64,000 nt of DNA from NCBI GenBank assembly GCA_017302715.1, contig JAFLCD010000003.1, forward strand, positions 19,154-83,153, in the 5' to 3' direction. Of the stretch, positions 53,608 through 61,750 are shown in pieces. The position numbers and the translations under genes were made by a program. The stretch is from Deltaproteobacteria bacterium. Its GTDB lineage: Bacteria; Bdellovibrionota; UBA2394. Positions within the stretch are counted from its first letter, which is position 1. Every line of letters starts with the position of its first letter. Under the pieces are notes generated by a model, which worked only from the letters and a program-made list of their open reading frames with translations, was not told the origin of the DNA and ran no database searches.

Positions 53608-53898
53608 ATGGCAAAAATTACTTTTAAAAATACGGGCGAAAGTTTTGAGGTTCCTATTGGAACTTCGGTTTTAGAATGTGCCATCGATCATTCGATTCCG
53701 CTTCCTCATGATTGCGGAGGAAATTGTGCCTGCACAACTTGCCAGATTTGGGTTGAAGAAGGCGCCAAAAATTTAAATCCGATGTCTGAAGATGAAAGAG
53801 GATTGCTCGAGGCGAACGATAAACTTGACGAAAAATCGAGGTTAGGGTGTCAGTCTCGTATACAGAATGGTGAAGTCGTCGTTCGTTTTCCCGAATAA
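53608..53898 (+). CDS. fdx: [2Fe-2S] ferredoxin of ISC system
   Basis: Adrenodoxin-type ferredoxin that supplies electrons to the ISC system. The four cluster cysteines follow C-x5-C-x2-C...C, at Cys36, Cys42, Cys45 and Cys81 (HDCGGNCACTTC and LGCQSR); Cys40 is an additional cysteine not among ligands. The length of 96 residues is slightly shorter than the E. coli Fdx of 111. It lies 14 bases after hscA and 28 bases before iscX. Confidence 0.95.
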   Translation: MAKITFKNTGESFEVPIGTSVLECAIDHSIPLPHDCGGNCACTTCQIWVEEGAKNLNPMSEDERGLLEANDKLDEKSRLGCQSRIQNGEVVVRFPE

Positions 53899-53926
53899 TA
53901 TATAGAGAAGAAATATAGGAAGAATC

Positions 53927-54319
53927 ATGGCAAAGATGAAATTAAAATGGGCGAATACAGAAGATTTAGCATTTCGATTGATCGATGAATATCCAGCGAT
54001 CGATCCGATGTCGTTGAAGCTTTCAGATATTCAAAAGAGAGTTGCGAATTTGCCGGAATTTTCGGATGACGTGAAAAAAGGCAAAGATCCTATTCTCGAA
54101 GATATTCAAAAACGTTGGTTCGAAGAGCGCTCTGATATGGAAGACGAGCTCGGCCCTATGGAATCTGCACCTAGAGACGATGAGGATCTCGATGAGGATG
54201 ATTATCGCGACGATACATTCGCTGAAGATGAAGTCGAAATAAGTGATGCCGACGACGAAGATGAGGATGAAGACGAATTTGGCGATGGTTTTCAAGAAGA
54301 AGAAGCGGACGAGAAGTAA
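53927..54319 (+). CDS. iscX: IscX with long acidic C-terminal tail
   Basis: Small iron- and IscS-binding regulator of the ISC system. Residues 5 to about 69 match IscX (LKWANTEDLAFRLIDEYPAIDP, KLSDIQKRV, LPEF, LEDIQKRWFEE). E. coli IscX ends there at about 66 residues; here another 61 residues (70-130) follow, of which 35 are Asp or Glu. IscX is already acidic and binds iron weakly; this tail may add metal or IscS binding, but no function is known. A ribosome site AGGAAG precedes ATG 53927. It is the last gene of the isc operon and the terminator follows at once. Confidence 0.9.
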   Translation: MAKMKLKWANTEDLAFRLIDEYPAIDPMSLKLSDIQKRVANLPEFSDDVKKGKDPILEDIQKRWFEERSDMEDELGPMESAPRDDEDLDEDDYRDDTFAEDEVEISDADDEDEDEDEFGDGFQEEEADEK

Positions 54320-54349
54320 AAGATTTATGCCCGGGCATAAATCTTTTTT
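54318..54349 (+). terminator. Rho-independent terminator of the isc operon
   Basis: The segment AAAGATTTATGC then CCGGGCATAAATCTTT (54318-54345) is a perfect inverted repeat, with T6 at 54344-54349. It overlaps the TAA stop of iscX. It is the clearest intrinsic terminator in the window. Confidence 0.92.
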
Positions 54350-54502
54350 ATGCAGCGGCCAGATTATATTAAACATTTTTCGGAAATCCAAAAATCAGAC
54401 ACTCTCATTCTTTCGCCGGCAGATGGACTGACGCGCCTCGACGAGAAATGGGACCGCATAACGGTTTGCCGAAGCTTCTATAAATATACTCTTTACAATT
54501 AG
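54350..54502 (+). pseudogene. Short open frame between isc and recA, perhaps a remnant
   Basis: An ATG overlapping the end of the terminator T-tract opens 50 codons, reading MQRPDYIKHF at the start and YKYTLYN at the end. The first residues resemble the beginning of small cupin-like proteins (xRPDFIKxW), but the rest does not continue. No ribosome site is possible, since the upstream bases are the terminator stem. It may be a gene remnant or chance. The rest of 54503-54565 is the recA leader with no recognised operator. Confidence 0.2.
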
Positions 54503-54565
54503 GACCCTGAAAGGTTCTCCTGCTTAAAGGTGAAAGTATTCGGTTAATTATCAGGAGGATCTCAT

Positions 54566-55768
54566 ATGGCTCAATCAACATCATCATCTAAACAATCTAA
54601 TGCTTCAACAGCAGAAAAAACTGCGACAGCGAAAACAAATTCAGCAGCATCTGCTCAAGTGAATAATTCGGTAAATATTTCGGCGAATACTCGCGTTCCT
54701 GTGAGTGCTGAAAAAATGAAGGCACTTGATCTCGCTGTTTCATCGATCGAGAAGCAATTTGGAAAAGGTTCGATCATGCGTCTCGGAGAAAATACTTCTG
54801 TAATTCCTGCGACTGATGTCGTTCCTACCGGTTCTATCGGTTTAGATATGGCGCTTGGAATTGGCGGGCTTCCCCGAGGAAGAATCATCGAAATTTTTGG
54901 TCCAGAGTCTTCTGGAAAAACCACTCTCACCTTGCACGCCGTTGCTGAATGTCAGAAAAAAGGCGGCATCTGCGCTTTCGTCGATGCAGAACATGCAATC
55001 GATGTAGGTTACGCGCGCGCTCTTGGTGTGAATGTAGATGATCTTTTAATTTCTCAACCAGACACTGGTGAAGAAGCTCTCGAGATCGTCGATGCGCTCA
55101 TTCGATCTGGAGTTGTCGATATGATTGTCGTCGACTCAGTCGCTGCGTTGACTCCTAAGGCAGAAATCGAAGGCAATATGGGTGATTCTCATATGGGACT
55201 TCAAGCTCGTTTGATGAGCCAGGCATTGCGAAAACTCACCGGAACAATTTCAAAATCCAAGACTATTTTGATTTTCATCAATCAAATTCGAATGAAGATC
55301 GGCGTTGTGTTTGGAAATCCAGAAACAACTACAGGTGGAAATGCTCTTAAATTTTATTGCTCGCTTCGTTTAGACATTCGTCGAACAAGTGCAATCAAAG
55401 TGGGCGACGATGTAGTTGGAAATCGCACCACGGTGAAAGTGGTAAAAAATAAAGTAGCAGCTCCTTTCAAACGAGTGGAGTTTGATATTTTATTCGGCCA
55501 AGGAATTTCTCGTCGCGGTGAAATTGTAGATATCGCGACAGAGCAAAACATTATTGATAAAAGCGGTGCTTGGTATGCCTACGAAGGTGCAAAAATCGGC
55601 CAAGGTCGCGACAATGTTATTCAATATCTTAAAGAAAATCCTGTTACCGAAAAAGCAATTGCAAAAGCCATTATGGAAAAAGCTGGCGTTCAAATAGCAA
55701 ATGCTTCCCTAGCCGGATCGAATGCTTCAGCTGCTGCAGCGGCTGTTGCTGAAGTGAAAAAGAAATAA
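54566..55768 (+). CDS. recA: Recombinase RecA with N-terminal extension
   Basis: DNA strand-exchange protein for recombinational repair and SOS control. The core shows [14 protein letters not shown] at 61-74, Walker A GPESSGKT at 112-119, and later [10 protein letters not shown] and [13 protein letters not shown]. The C-terminal domain ends in an Ala/Lys-rich tail. The E. coli core begins near its residue 18; here about 43 residues precede it, rich in Ser, Thr, Ala and Asn (no structure predicted). The extension is probably real, because AGGAGGATCTCAT precedes ATG 54566, a near-ideal ribosome site, and internal Met51 has none. Variation inside the core: YCSLRLD replaces YASVRLD. No clear LexA box was found upstream. 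The LOG gene begins three bases after it. Confidence 0.96.
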   Translation: MAQSTSSSKQSNASTAEKTATAKTNSAASAQVNNSVNISANTRVPVSAEKMKALDLAVSSIEKQFGKGSIMRLGENTSVIPATDVVPTGSIGLDMALGIGGLPRGRIIEIFGPESSGKTTLTLHAVAECQKKGGICAFVDAEHAIDVGYARALGVNVDDLLISQPDTGEEALEIVDALIRSGVVDMIVVDSVAALTPKAEIEGNMGDSHMGLQARLMSQALRKLTGTISKSKTILIFINQIRMKIGVVFGNPETTTGGNALKFYCSLRLDIRRTSAIKVGDDVVGNRTTVKVVKNKVAAPFKRVEFDILFGQGISRRGEIVDIATEQNIIDKSGAWYAYEGAKIGQGRDNVIQYLKENPVTEKAIAKAIMEKAGVQIANASLAGSNASAAAAAVAEVKKK

Positions 55769-55771
55769 ACT

Positions 55772-56353
55772 GTGAAGTCTGTCTGTGTCTTTTGCGGAGC
55801 GAATGCGGGAAAAAATCCCATTTATTTGAAATCCGCAAAAGATCTCGGACAAATTCTTAGTCAAAAAGATATTTCATTAGTTTATGGCGGTTCAAGTGTT
55901 GGACTTATGGGGGCCGTGGCTGATGGCGTTTTGAGTGAAAAGGGTAGAGCCTTTGGTGTTATCCCCAAGCATCTCGAAGAAAAGGAAATCGCTCATAAAA
56001 ATTTAACTAAGCTCTATGTTGTCGATTCGATGCATGAGCGAAAAGCTTTGATGTTTGATTTGTCCGAAGGCTTCATCACATTGCCTGGTGGTCTTGGTAG
56101 TCTTGAAGAGACGTGCGAGATTTTAACATGGGCTCAGCTTGGACTTCATAAAAAACCCGTCGGCATTTTAAATGTGAATGGTTTCTATGATTTTTTTCTA
56201 AAGCAACTCGATCTAGCGGTTCAAGAAGAACTCATGAAGCCGGTTCATCGCGAAATGGTGATTGTAGATTCTGATCCTCAAAAGCTGCTTAAAAAAATGT
56301 CTGCTTATCAACCCCCCGATCTTGATAAGTGGATCGGTCGCAAGCAAACTTAA
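55772..56353 (+). CDS. LOG-family protein (TIGR00730)
   Basis: Rossmann-fold protein of the LOG (lysine decarboxylase-like) family. Key motifs: GGSSVGLMGAVAD, VIPKHLEEKE, SMHERKALM, LPGGLGSLEETCE. Plant LOG releases cytokinin bases from their nucleotides, and bacterial members cleave AMP or related nucleotides at the N-glycosidic bond; some are only annotated as decarboxylase by mistake. The 193-residue length is normal. The start is GTG 55772, three bases after recA stop, suggesting transcription with recA. Confidence 0.92.
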   Translation: MKSVCVFCGANAGKNPIYLKSAKDLGQILSQKDISLVYGGSSVGLMGAVADGVLSEKGRAFGVIPKHLEEKEIAHKNLTKLYVVDSMHERKALMFDLSEGFITLPGGLGSLEETCEILTWAQLGLHKKPVGILNVNGFYDFFLKQLDLAVQEELMKPVHREMVIVDSDPQKLLKKMSAYQPPDLDKWIGRKQT

Positions 56354-56357
56354 TTTT

Positions 56358-56909
56358 TTAAAAACATCCTACTGCTTTTGATTCTTCTGTTCGCATAGAA
56401 ACTTCGTCTATGTCTGAAAAATTTTGATCTACTAACAAAAATTTTGCCGGAGAGGCGTCAGTGATGATTCCGAAGCAAGGCTTTTGAAGAGAAAAGATGA
56501 GACGTAGAGATTTCTTTGTTCCTTCTTGGTCTTCTTCAATTCCTTGATAAACCGGAATTCGAACAACAGTGTCTTTAGACTCCCATACAATCGCGAGCAG
56601 GGATTGAGTGGACCAGTTCACGTTTAATTTTGGAGCTTTGCCATCTACTCGAGAATAATCTTTCCAAAAACTTTTCCACTGATCTTCAGAAGTGAGCCAT
56701 ATGTATTTTTCTTTATCAGATTTAAAATTCAAAAGTGTTTGAGGCAGCTCTAAGAATTGAATGCTTCTGCCAAGACTCAGTGTATTTTTTTCATCTGCGA
56801 TTAAATGTGCGCTGAAAAAAAATCCGAAAGAAAAAATACTAAGTATCAAATTTCTTAGGATGTTTTTTTGGCGTCTCGCGTTAACGCATCTCGTCAAAAT
56901 ATTTTTCAT
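56358..56909 (-). CDS. Exported protein, unknown
   Basis: A 183-residue secreted protein. The hydrophobic segment is residues 18-38 (NLILSIFSFGFFFSAHLIA), after a basic N-terminus of 17 residues; the true start may be further in. The mature part contains SEDQWKSFWKDYSRVDG and NWSTQSLLAIVWESKDT, a pattern like small beta-sandwich proteins with a conserved Trp, and two cysteines (KPCFGII, AVGCF) that may form a disulfide. No family is recognised. It is convergent with the LOG gene, four bases apart, and diverges from a subtilase. Confidence 0.6.
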   Translation of the reverse strand: MKNILTRCVNARRQKNILRNLILSIFSFGFFFSAHLIADEKNTLSLGRSIQFLELPQTLLNFKSDKEKYIWLTSEDQWKSFWKDYSRVDGKAPKLNVNWSTQSLLAIVWESKDTVVRIPVYQGIEEDQEGTKKSLRLIFSLQKPCFGIITDASPAKFLLVDQNFSDIDEVSMRTEESKAVGCF

Positions 56910-57014
56910 TATTCACTCCCGAGATCAAGTGTAGTCGGAAATCGACATGCACTAAATAATTTTCCTTCGAAAATTTATGCGGTGCACATAAACTCTTGGA
57001 TAGGGGGAGACTAA

Positions 57015-58469
57015 ATGCATTCAACGTTACAACTAATTCAGTCGGTAAAAAAACATTTTGGTAAAAATTTTGCGAGGATAAATATTTTCGCAATCATTAG
57101 CTGCATTGCTACGCTAGGTCTGATTGGATCTAATGTAGAAGCTGCAAGTAGAAAGATTTCGCCACGACTTGCCAAAGTTTTAGGTGAAACTCAGAATCCA
57201 GTTCCAGTCATCGTGATGTTGAAGCAATTGCCTTTGCTTCCTACAACATTGCTCGGACAAACGAGAATTTCTGATCGTGAAAGAATGATTAAACAAGAAA
57301 CATTGCGTCGACAGTCTGCGTTAAGAGAGACCGTGAATGAGCTGGTTAATATGGCTGGAGTCACTGGCGATGCAGCGATTAGTCGATATAAATTTTTCTG
57401 GACCGTGAATGCAATGATGGCAACGGCTCCTTCCGATACGATTATGAATCTCTCGGATCGTGAAGATGTGGAATATATCACTCTCGATACGAGAATTCGC
57501 TTAACTCCAGATGCTCGACAAGAAGCTGAAGTAGAAGGCGATGCTTTTACTTACGGACTTGAGCGCATTGGAGTTCCTGAACTTCGACAAGCTCATCCTG
57601 AAATGACAGGAAAGGGCGTGAACGTCGCGATCATCGATACAGGTATCGATGCGGCTCACCCAGAGTTCAAAGGTAAAAATATTATTTTCAAAGATTTCGT
57701 TGGCACAAAAAAAGAGGCTTATGATGATAACGGTCACGGAACTCACGTCGCTGGAACTATTTCAGGAATTGGCGCTGGTGGAACTCAATTGGGAATTGCT
57801 CCCCAAGTAAATTTGATCATCGCAAAAGTTTTCACCTCTGGTGGATCTGCAAGTCTCAGCTCGATCTTGCGAGCAATGGAATGGGTTGCAAATCCTGATG
57901 GAGATGCAAACACAAAAATGCGACCACGTGTTGTAAATAATTCTTGGGGTGGAAGTATCGGTGACGATGCTTCTAAAGATCCTTTCATGCCTGCAGTTCT
58001 TACTTGGACTCAGCTTGAAATTTTTCCATCTTTCGCTGCAGGTAATGAAGGTCCTGGAACTTCTACGATTGGAAGCCCTGGTGGACTTCCTCCAGCATTT
58101 GCAGTCGGTGCAACGGATTCCAGCGATGGAATTGCAAGATTTTCTTCTCGAGGTCCTGTGAAAATGATCGTCAATGGAAAACAAGTCACTTACGTAAAGC
58201 CCGATGTGTCAGCTCCTGGACATGAAGTTTTCTCGGCAATGCCTGGTGGAAAATACGCAAAGATGTCTGGAACTTCGATGGCGACTCCTCACAACACTGG
58301 AGCCATTGCGCTTTTGGTTCAAGCGCATCCTCAATTGACCGTGAAACAAATTCGCGAAGTCATGATGAAGAGTGCAGAGCCACTTGGCGAAAAAGAAATG
58401 AACAATACTTTTGGTGCGGGACGCATCAATATCGCCCGGGGCGTAGAACTTTCGGCTTCTCTTTTTTAG
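57015..58469 (+). CDS. Subtilisin-like serine protease (S8) with propeptide
   Basis: A 484-residue secreted subtilase. A long signal segment (about 20-43) is followed by an I9-like propeptide (NPVPVIVMLKQL to about 160). The catalytic triad is Asp208 (IIDTGIDAAHP), His241 (DDNGHGTHVAGT) and Ser421 (SGTSMATPH), with the oxyanion Asn344 in AAGNEGPG. The inserted strand regions and NNSWGGSIGDD also fit the family. No C-terminal anchor or repeat follows, so the mature enzyme would be a free periplasmic or extracellular protease of about 310 residues. A strong ribosome site GGGGGAG precedes ATG 57015. Confidence 0.93.
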   Translation: MHSTLQLIQSVKKHFGKNFARINIFAIISCIATLGLIGSNVEAASRKISPRLAKVLGETQNPVPVIVMLKQLPLLPTTLLGQTRISDRERMIKQETLRRQSALRETVNELVNMAGVTGDAAISRYKFFWTVNAMMATAPSDTIMNLSDREDVEYITLDTRIRLTPDARQEAEVEGDAFTYGLERIGVPELRQAHPEMTGKGVNVAIIDTGIDAAHPEFKGKNIIFKDFVGTKKEAYDDNGHGTHVAGTISGIGAGGTQLGIAPQVNLIIAKVFTSGGSASLSSILRAMEWVANPDGDANTKMRPRVVNNSWGGSIGDDASKDPFMPAVLTWTQLEIFPSFAAGNEGPGTSTIGSPGGLPPAFAVGATDSSDGIARFSSRGPVKMIVNGKQVTYVKPDVSAPGHEVFSAMPGGKYAKMSGTSMATPHNTGAIALLVQAHPQLTVKQIREVMMKSAEPLGEKEMNNTFGAGRINIARGVELSASLF

Positions 58470-58506
58470 TCTTGAGTCTGTGAAATTTTAGATTTAGCGT
58501 TCGTTC

Positions 58507-59844
58507 GTGTTTGATTCACTTCAAAATCAGCTCGAGCGAACGCTTAAATCTCTTCGGGGCCAAGCCAAAATCCGCCCTGCTCATATCGAAGAAGCTCTTG
58601 AGAATATTAAAACCAGCCTTCTCGAAGCTGACGTTCAATACCAAGTTGTTAATAGATTTTTAGAGCGAGTAAAAACCGCCGCTCTTGGTGCAGACGTTGC
58701 ACAAAGTTTAACTCCTTATCAGCAGTTCATTCGCATCTTACAAAAAGAGATGCTCTCCATTTTTGGCGAAGCTAAAGAGATCGATCTCTCTGGAAAGCCT
58801 CCAGTTGTTTTGATGATGGTGGGTTTGCAAGGTTCAGGAAAAACAACTTCGAGCGCAAAGATCGCTCTCTATGCGAAGAAAAAATTAAAACGAAAACCAT
58901 TGTTAGTGAGTGTGGATGTGAATCGACCTGCGGCGATCGAACAACTCGAAAGATTGGCCGAAGATGTAAAGCTCGATTGTTTTAAAACTTCGTCGATGGT
59001 TCCGCTCGAGCGAGCTCAAGCGGCTATTAAATATGCGCAAACTTATGGTTTAGATTTAGTCATTGTAGATACAGCCGGCCGACTTTCGATCGATGAAGCT
59101 CTAATGAAAGAGCTTGAATCTTTTAAAGAAAATTTAAAGCCACAAGTTATTTTGTACGTCGCGGATGCAATGAGTGGTCAGCAAGGTTTGCAAGTGGCTG
59201 AAGGTTTTTCAAATCGTATTGGGCTCACCGGCGCTGTACTTACAAAATCCGATGGCGACACGCGAGGGGGAGTTGCGTTTTCGATTCGTGAAGCGATTGG
59301 AGTTCCACTTCAGTTTGTTGGAACCGGTGAAAAAATGGATGCGCTTGAAGTTTTTCATCCCGATCGATGGGTTTCAAGAATTCTAGGAATGGGCGATGTC
59401 GTCGGTCTCATGGAAAAAGCTGACGAAGCCATGAAAGAGCAAGGCGAAGACGAAACCAAAGACCAAGCGAAGCGAATGATGAAGGGACAGCTTAGCCTTC
59501 AAGATTTTCAGCAGCAGATGAAAATGATGTCGAAGATGGGTTCGATTGGCGGCCTCATGGGAATGATCCCTGGAATGTCAGGCATGGCTGCAAAAATTGA
59601 TCACGCGGCTATTGAGAAAAAAATGAAGCGAGTTGATGCGATGATTAATTCGATGACACTTCAAGAGCGATCCGATCCTGACGTGCTCAATGGAAATCGC
59701 AGACGACGAATTGCTTTAGGTTCGGGAACTCAAGTCGAAGATCTCAATCAGTTTTTGCGCGAATTTACCGAGATGCAAAAACTCATGAAGCGTTTCAGTG
59801 GAAAAAAAATGAAAGGCTTAGCGGGAATGTTCGGCGGCCGCTGA
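58507..59844 (+). CDS. ffh: Signal recognition particle protein Ffh
   Basis: SRP54 GTPase that brings nascent membrane proteins to FtsY. The N-domain (1-85) is followed by the G-domain, with G1 GLQGSGKTTSSAK, DVNRPAAIEQL, the DTAGRL motif and TKSDGDTRGG. The M-domain carries methionine-rich helices (MMSKMGSIGGLMGMIPGMSGM) that bind 4.5S RNA and signal sequences. The length of 445 is normal. The start is GTG 58507. Its end overlaps a convergent gene by 27 bases. In many bacteria rpsP follows ffh directly; here one opposite-strand gene separates them. Confidence 0.96.
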   Translation: MFDSLQNQLERTLKSLRGQAKIRPAHIEEALENIKTSLLEADVQYQVVNRFLERVKTAALGADVAQSLTPYQQFIRILQKEMLSIFGEAKEIDLSGKPPVVLMMVGLQGSGKTTSSAKIALYAKKKLKRKPLLVSVDVNRPAAIEQLERLAEDVKLDCFKTSSMVPLERAQAAIKYAQTYGLDLVIVDTAGRLSIDEALMKELESFKENLKPQVILYVADAMSGQQGLQVAEGFSNRIGLTGAVLTKSDGDTRGGVAFSIREAIGVPLQFVGTGEKMDALEVFHPDRWVSRILGMGDVVGLMEKADEAMKEQGEDETKDQAKRMMKGQLSLQDFQQQMKMMSKMGSIGGLMGMIPGMSGMAAKIDHAAIEKKMKRVDAMINSMTLQERSDPDVLNGNRRRRIALGSGTQVEDLNQFLREFTEMQKLMKRFSGKKMKGLAGMFGGR

Positions 59845-60312
59845 GTTAAGTCTTAAAAAAGATTTTGTCTTTGATCCTTCAGGGTATTCCGAAAATCCAT
59901 TTCGTAAATAAAATCGATGATGCCTGCGATTGCCGACGAGATAAATGAGAACACCTTTATAACCAGCTTCTTTGCTTAAGCTCTGCAAAATATTTAAAAA
60001 ATCAGGGTAGAGTCCAGATCCGAGCCGCTTGGAATCAACTCGTCCTATATAAATGATAGGCACTTTCTTTCTTAAATCAGGTGGTGAATATATAGATGTT
60101 TTCCAGAGGCTAGCGGTGAAGTAGTTAGTATCGAGCTCATGGATGTAGAAGTTTTGAGCAAAAAAGGCAGTTAAATCTTGCCGCATTTGGGATTTTAAAA
60201 GGTGGAGTTGTAGCTCTCGAAGTTTGGAGGGAACTTTACGACAAGGGGTTTCTGCCCTTAAAACCATAGAGTTAAGGCAGATAATGCTAAAAATAAGAAG
60301 GTGTTTAAGCAT
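59818..60312 (-). CDS. Exported GNAT-like protein
   Basis: A protein of about 164 residues that starts at ATG 60312 (MLKHLLIFSIICLNSMVLRA, a signal peptide), rather than at 60339. The C-terminal half has a GNAT-like pattern: a strand IIYIGRV, a loop with GSGLYPDFLNILQSLSKEAGYKGVLIYLV, then NRRHHRFYLRNGFSEYPE, equivalent to the acetyl-CoA binding loop, and the usual Asn...Tyr...GF element. Acetyl-CoA is not expected in the periplasm, so either export or activity could differ. It overlaps ffh by 27 bases in convergent orientation. Confidence 0.5.
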   Translation of the reverse strand: MLKHLLIFSIICLNSMVLRAETPCRKVPSKLRELQLHLLKSQMRQDLTAFFAQNFYIHELDTNYFTASLWKTSIYSPPDLRKKVPIIYIGRVDSKRLGSGLYPDFLNILQSLSKEAGYKGVLIYLVGNRRHHRFYLRNGFSEYPEGSKTKSFLRLNSAAAEHSR

Positions 60313-60407
60313 GAAATGAGCGTCTCTTCGGGCTAGCAATTAGTCTCTAGCCTTGATTTCGTCCATATTTTAGCTGACTTTTTGTCTAACTTTCGCCAAA
60401 TAATGGC

Positions 60408-60713
60408 ATGGCAGTAGCACTTAGACTTACAAGATTTGGTACAAAAAAACGTCCTCATTATCGCTTGGTGGCTTCGGATTCTCGCTTTCCCCAAGGTGGA
60501 CGACATCTCGAAATTTTGGGCACTTACGATCCAATGAATTTGGCAATTCCAAAATATTCAACAGAAAAACAACCCAAGGGCATCGCGAATTTTAAAACAG
60601 ATCGCGTTCAATATTGGTTGGGCGTTGGCGCAAAGCCTTCGACAACTGTACAAGATTTGTTGAAGCGTTTGAAAATTTCGAAGCCAGCGGCGAAAAAAAC
60701 TAAGGCGGCATAA
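60408..60713 (+). CDS. rpsP: Ribosomal protein S16
   Basis: Small-subunit protein S16, here 101 residues with a lysine- and alanine-rich tail. Conserved stretches are VALRLTRFGTKKRPHYRLVASDSR, ILGTYDPM and RVQYWLGVGAKPSTTVQDLLKR. It is the first gene of the rpsP-khpA-trmD-rplS cluster, and khpA starts one base after it. Confidence 0.96.
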   Translation: MAVALRLTRFGTKKRPHYRLVASDSRFPQGGRHLEILGTYDPMNLAIPKYSTEKQPKGIANFKTDRVQYWLGVGAKPSTTVQDLLKRLKISKPAAKKTKAA

Positions 60714-60714
60714 A

Positions 60715-61020
60715 ATGTTTGGTGGTTTATTTTCTGGAGGTTCTTCGTCATCGAATTCGAAATCTCTAGATGGTGACCAAACAAAAGCTCTTCACGAGCT
60801 GATCGAGAACATGGTTCGCGGCCTTGTAGATGAACCCGAAAAAATTAATTTAAAAATGGTCGATGGAGATGACGGTTTAGTTTTTGAACTACGCGTCTCG
60901 AAAGTTGATCTTGGAAAAGTTATTGGAAAAAAAGGTCGCACAGCTTCTGCGATGCGAACTATTTTAAGCGCCGCTTCTCGTAAGCATAAAGTGGGCGCTG
61001 ATTTACGTATTGTTGAATAA
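60715..61020 (+). CDS. khpA: KH-domain RNA-binding protein KhpA
   Basis: Small KH-domain RNA-binding protein of the KhpA/YlqC family, which acts with KhpB (Jag) on many small RNAs and mRNAs. The GxxG motif is GKKG in LGKVIGKKGRTASAMR. The KH core is about residues 26-101 of 101; residues 1-20 are a Gly/Ser-rich start (SGGSSSSNSK) not found in most members. The gene lies directly after rpsP, as in many bacteria. The usual next gene, rimM, is missing before trmD. Confidence 0.93.
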   Translation: MFGGLFSGGSSSSNSKSLDGDQTKALHELIENMVRGLVDEPEKINLKMVDGDDGLVFELRVSKVDLGKVIGKKGRTASAMRTILSAASRKHKVGADLRIVE

Positions 61021-61078
61021 AAATATCAAAGTTTGATGTCGGTTAAGTAACTGACGGGTTTCAAATCAAAAAAATTTC

Positions 61079-61750
61079 ATGAAATTTACGATTCTCAGTA
61101 TTCATCCAAAATTGGCCGCAGCTTTTGCTGAAGAGGGATTGCTCGCTAAGGCGAAAGCTAAGGGCGCCGTTCAAATCGAAGCCGTGGATATTCGAGATTT
61201 CTCAGATGCTCCCCATCACAAAGTCGACGATAAAACTTACGGCGGCGGACCTGGAATGATTTTAAAGCCCGAACCCATCGCGAGAGCTCTACAAAAAATT
61301 AAATCTGAGGCTGGTGTCGATTCAAAAATCCGAACCATAGTTCTCTCGGCTAAAGGAAAAAAGTTTAACCAAGAGGCGGCACATCGTTTGGCTAAGTACG
61401 ATCAACTTGTTTTTATCTGTGGAAGATACGAAGGAATCGATGAGCGGATCGCAGAGTTTTATGCCGATGAAGAAATTTGCATCGGTGATTACGTGATGAT
61501 GGGTGGAGAAGTGGCAGCTGCCGTAGTGATCGAGACAGTCGCAAGATTGCTTCCCAATGTGATTGGAAATCCAAAATCTTTAGAGGCTGAAAGTTTTTCC
61601 TCCGAAATCGGAACAGAGTACGAGCAATACACTCGGCCCCCTGTTTTTGAGGGGCACGAAGTTCCTGCCGTCTTGCAAAATGGAAATCACAAAGAAATCG
61701 AAAAGTGGCGACGCAAACGCCAAGGCGACCAAGGGCGATCAAAAAAATGA
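61079..61750 (+). CDS. trmD: tRNA (guanine-N1)-methyltransferase TrmD
   Basis: Essential SPOUT enzyme that methylates G37 of tRNAs with a G36. Typical stretches are FTILSIHPKLAAAF, DDKTYGGGPGMILKPEPI, LVFICGRYEGIDERI, and the knot IGDYVMMGGEVAAAVVIE. The C-terminal helix region has RPPVFEGHEVPAVLQNGNH. At 223 residues it is normal. Its stop overlaps the next gene by four bases. 58 bases lie between it and khpA with no rimM. Confidence 0.96.
   Translation: MKFTILSIHPKLAAAFAEEGLLAKAKAKGAVQIEAVDIRDFSDAPHHKVDDKTYGGGPGMILKPEPIARALQKIKSEAGVDSKIRTIVLSAKGKKFNQEAAHRLAKYDQLVFICGRYEGIDERIAEFYADEEICIGDYVMMGGEVAAAVVIETVARLLPNVIGNPKSLEAESFSSEIGTEYEQYTRPPVFEGHEVPAVLQNGNHKEIEKWRRKRQGDQGRSKK

Noticed and set aside
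54503..54565. LexA box upstream of recA
   Set aside because: CTG-N10-CTG and GGAC...GGTTC were seen, but neither is a proper LexA palindrome, so SOS control is not claimed.
57762..58184. Minus-strand frame of 140 residues in the subtilase gene
   Set aside because: It lies opposite the catalytic domain of a clear subtilase; the peptide is rich in Cys, Ser and Arg, as is typical of antisense frames.
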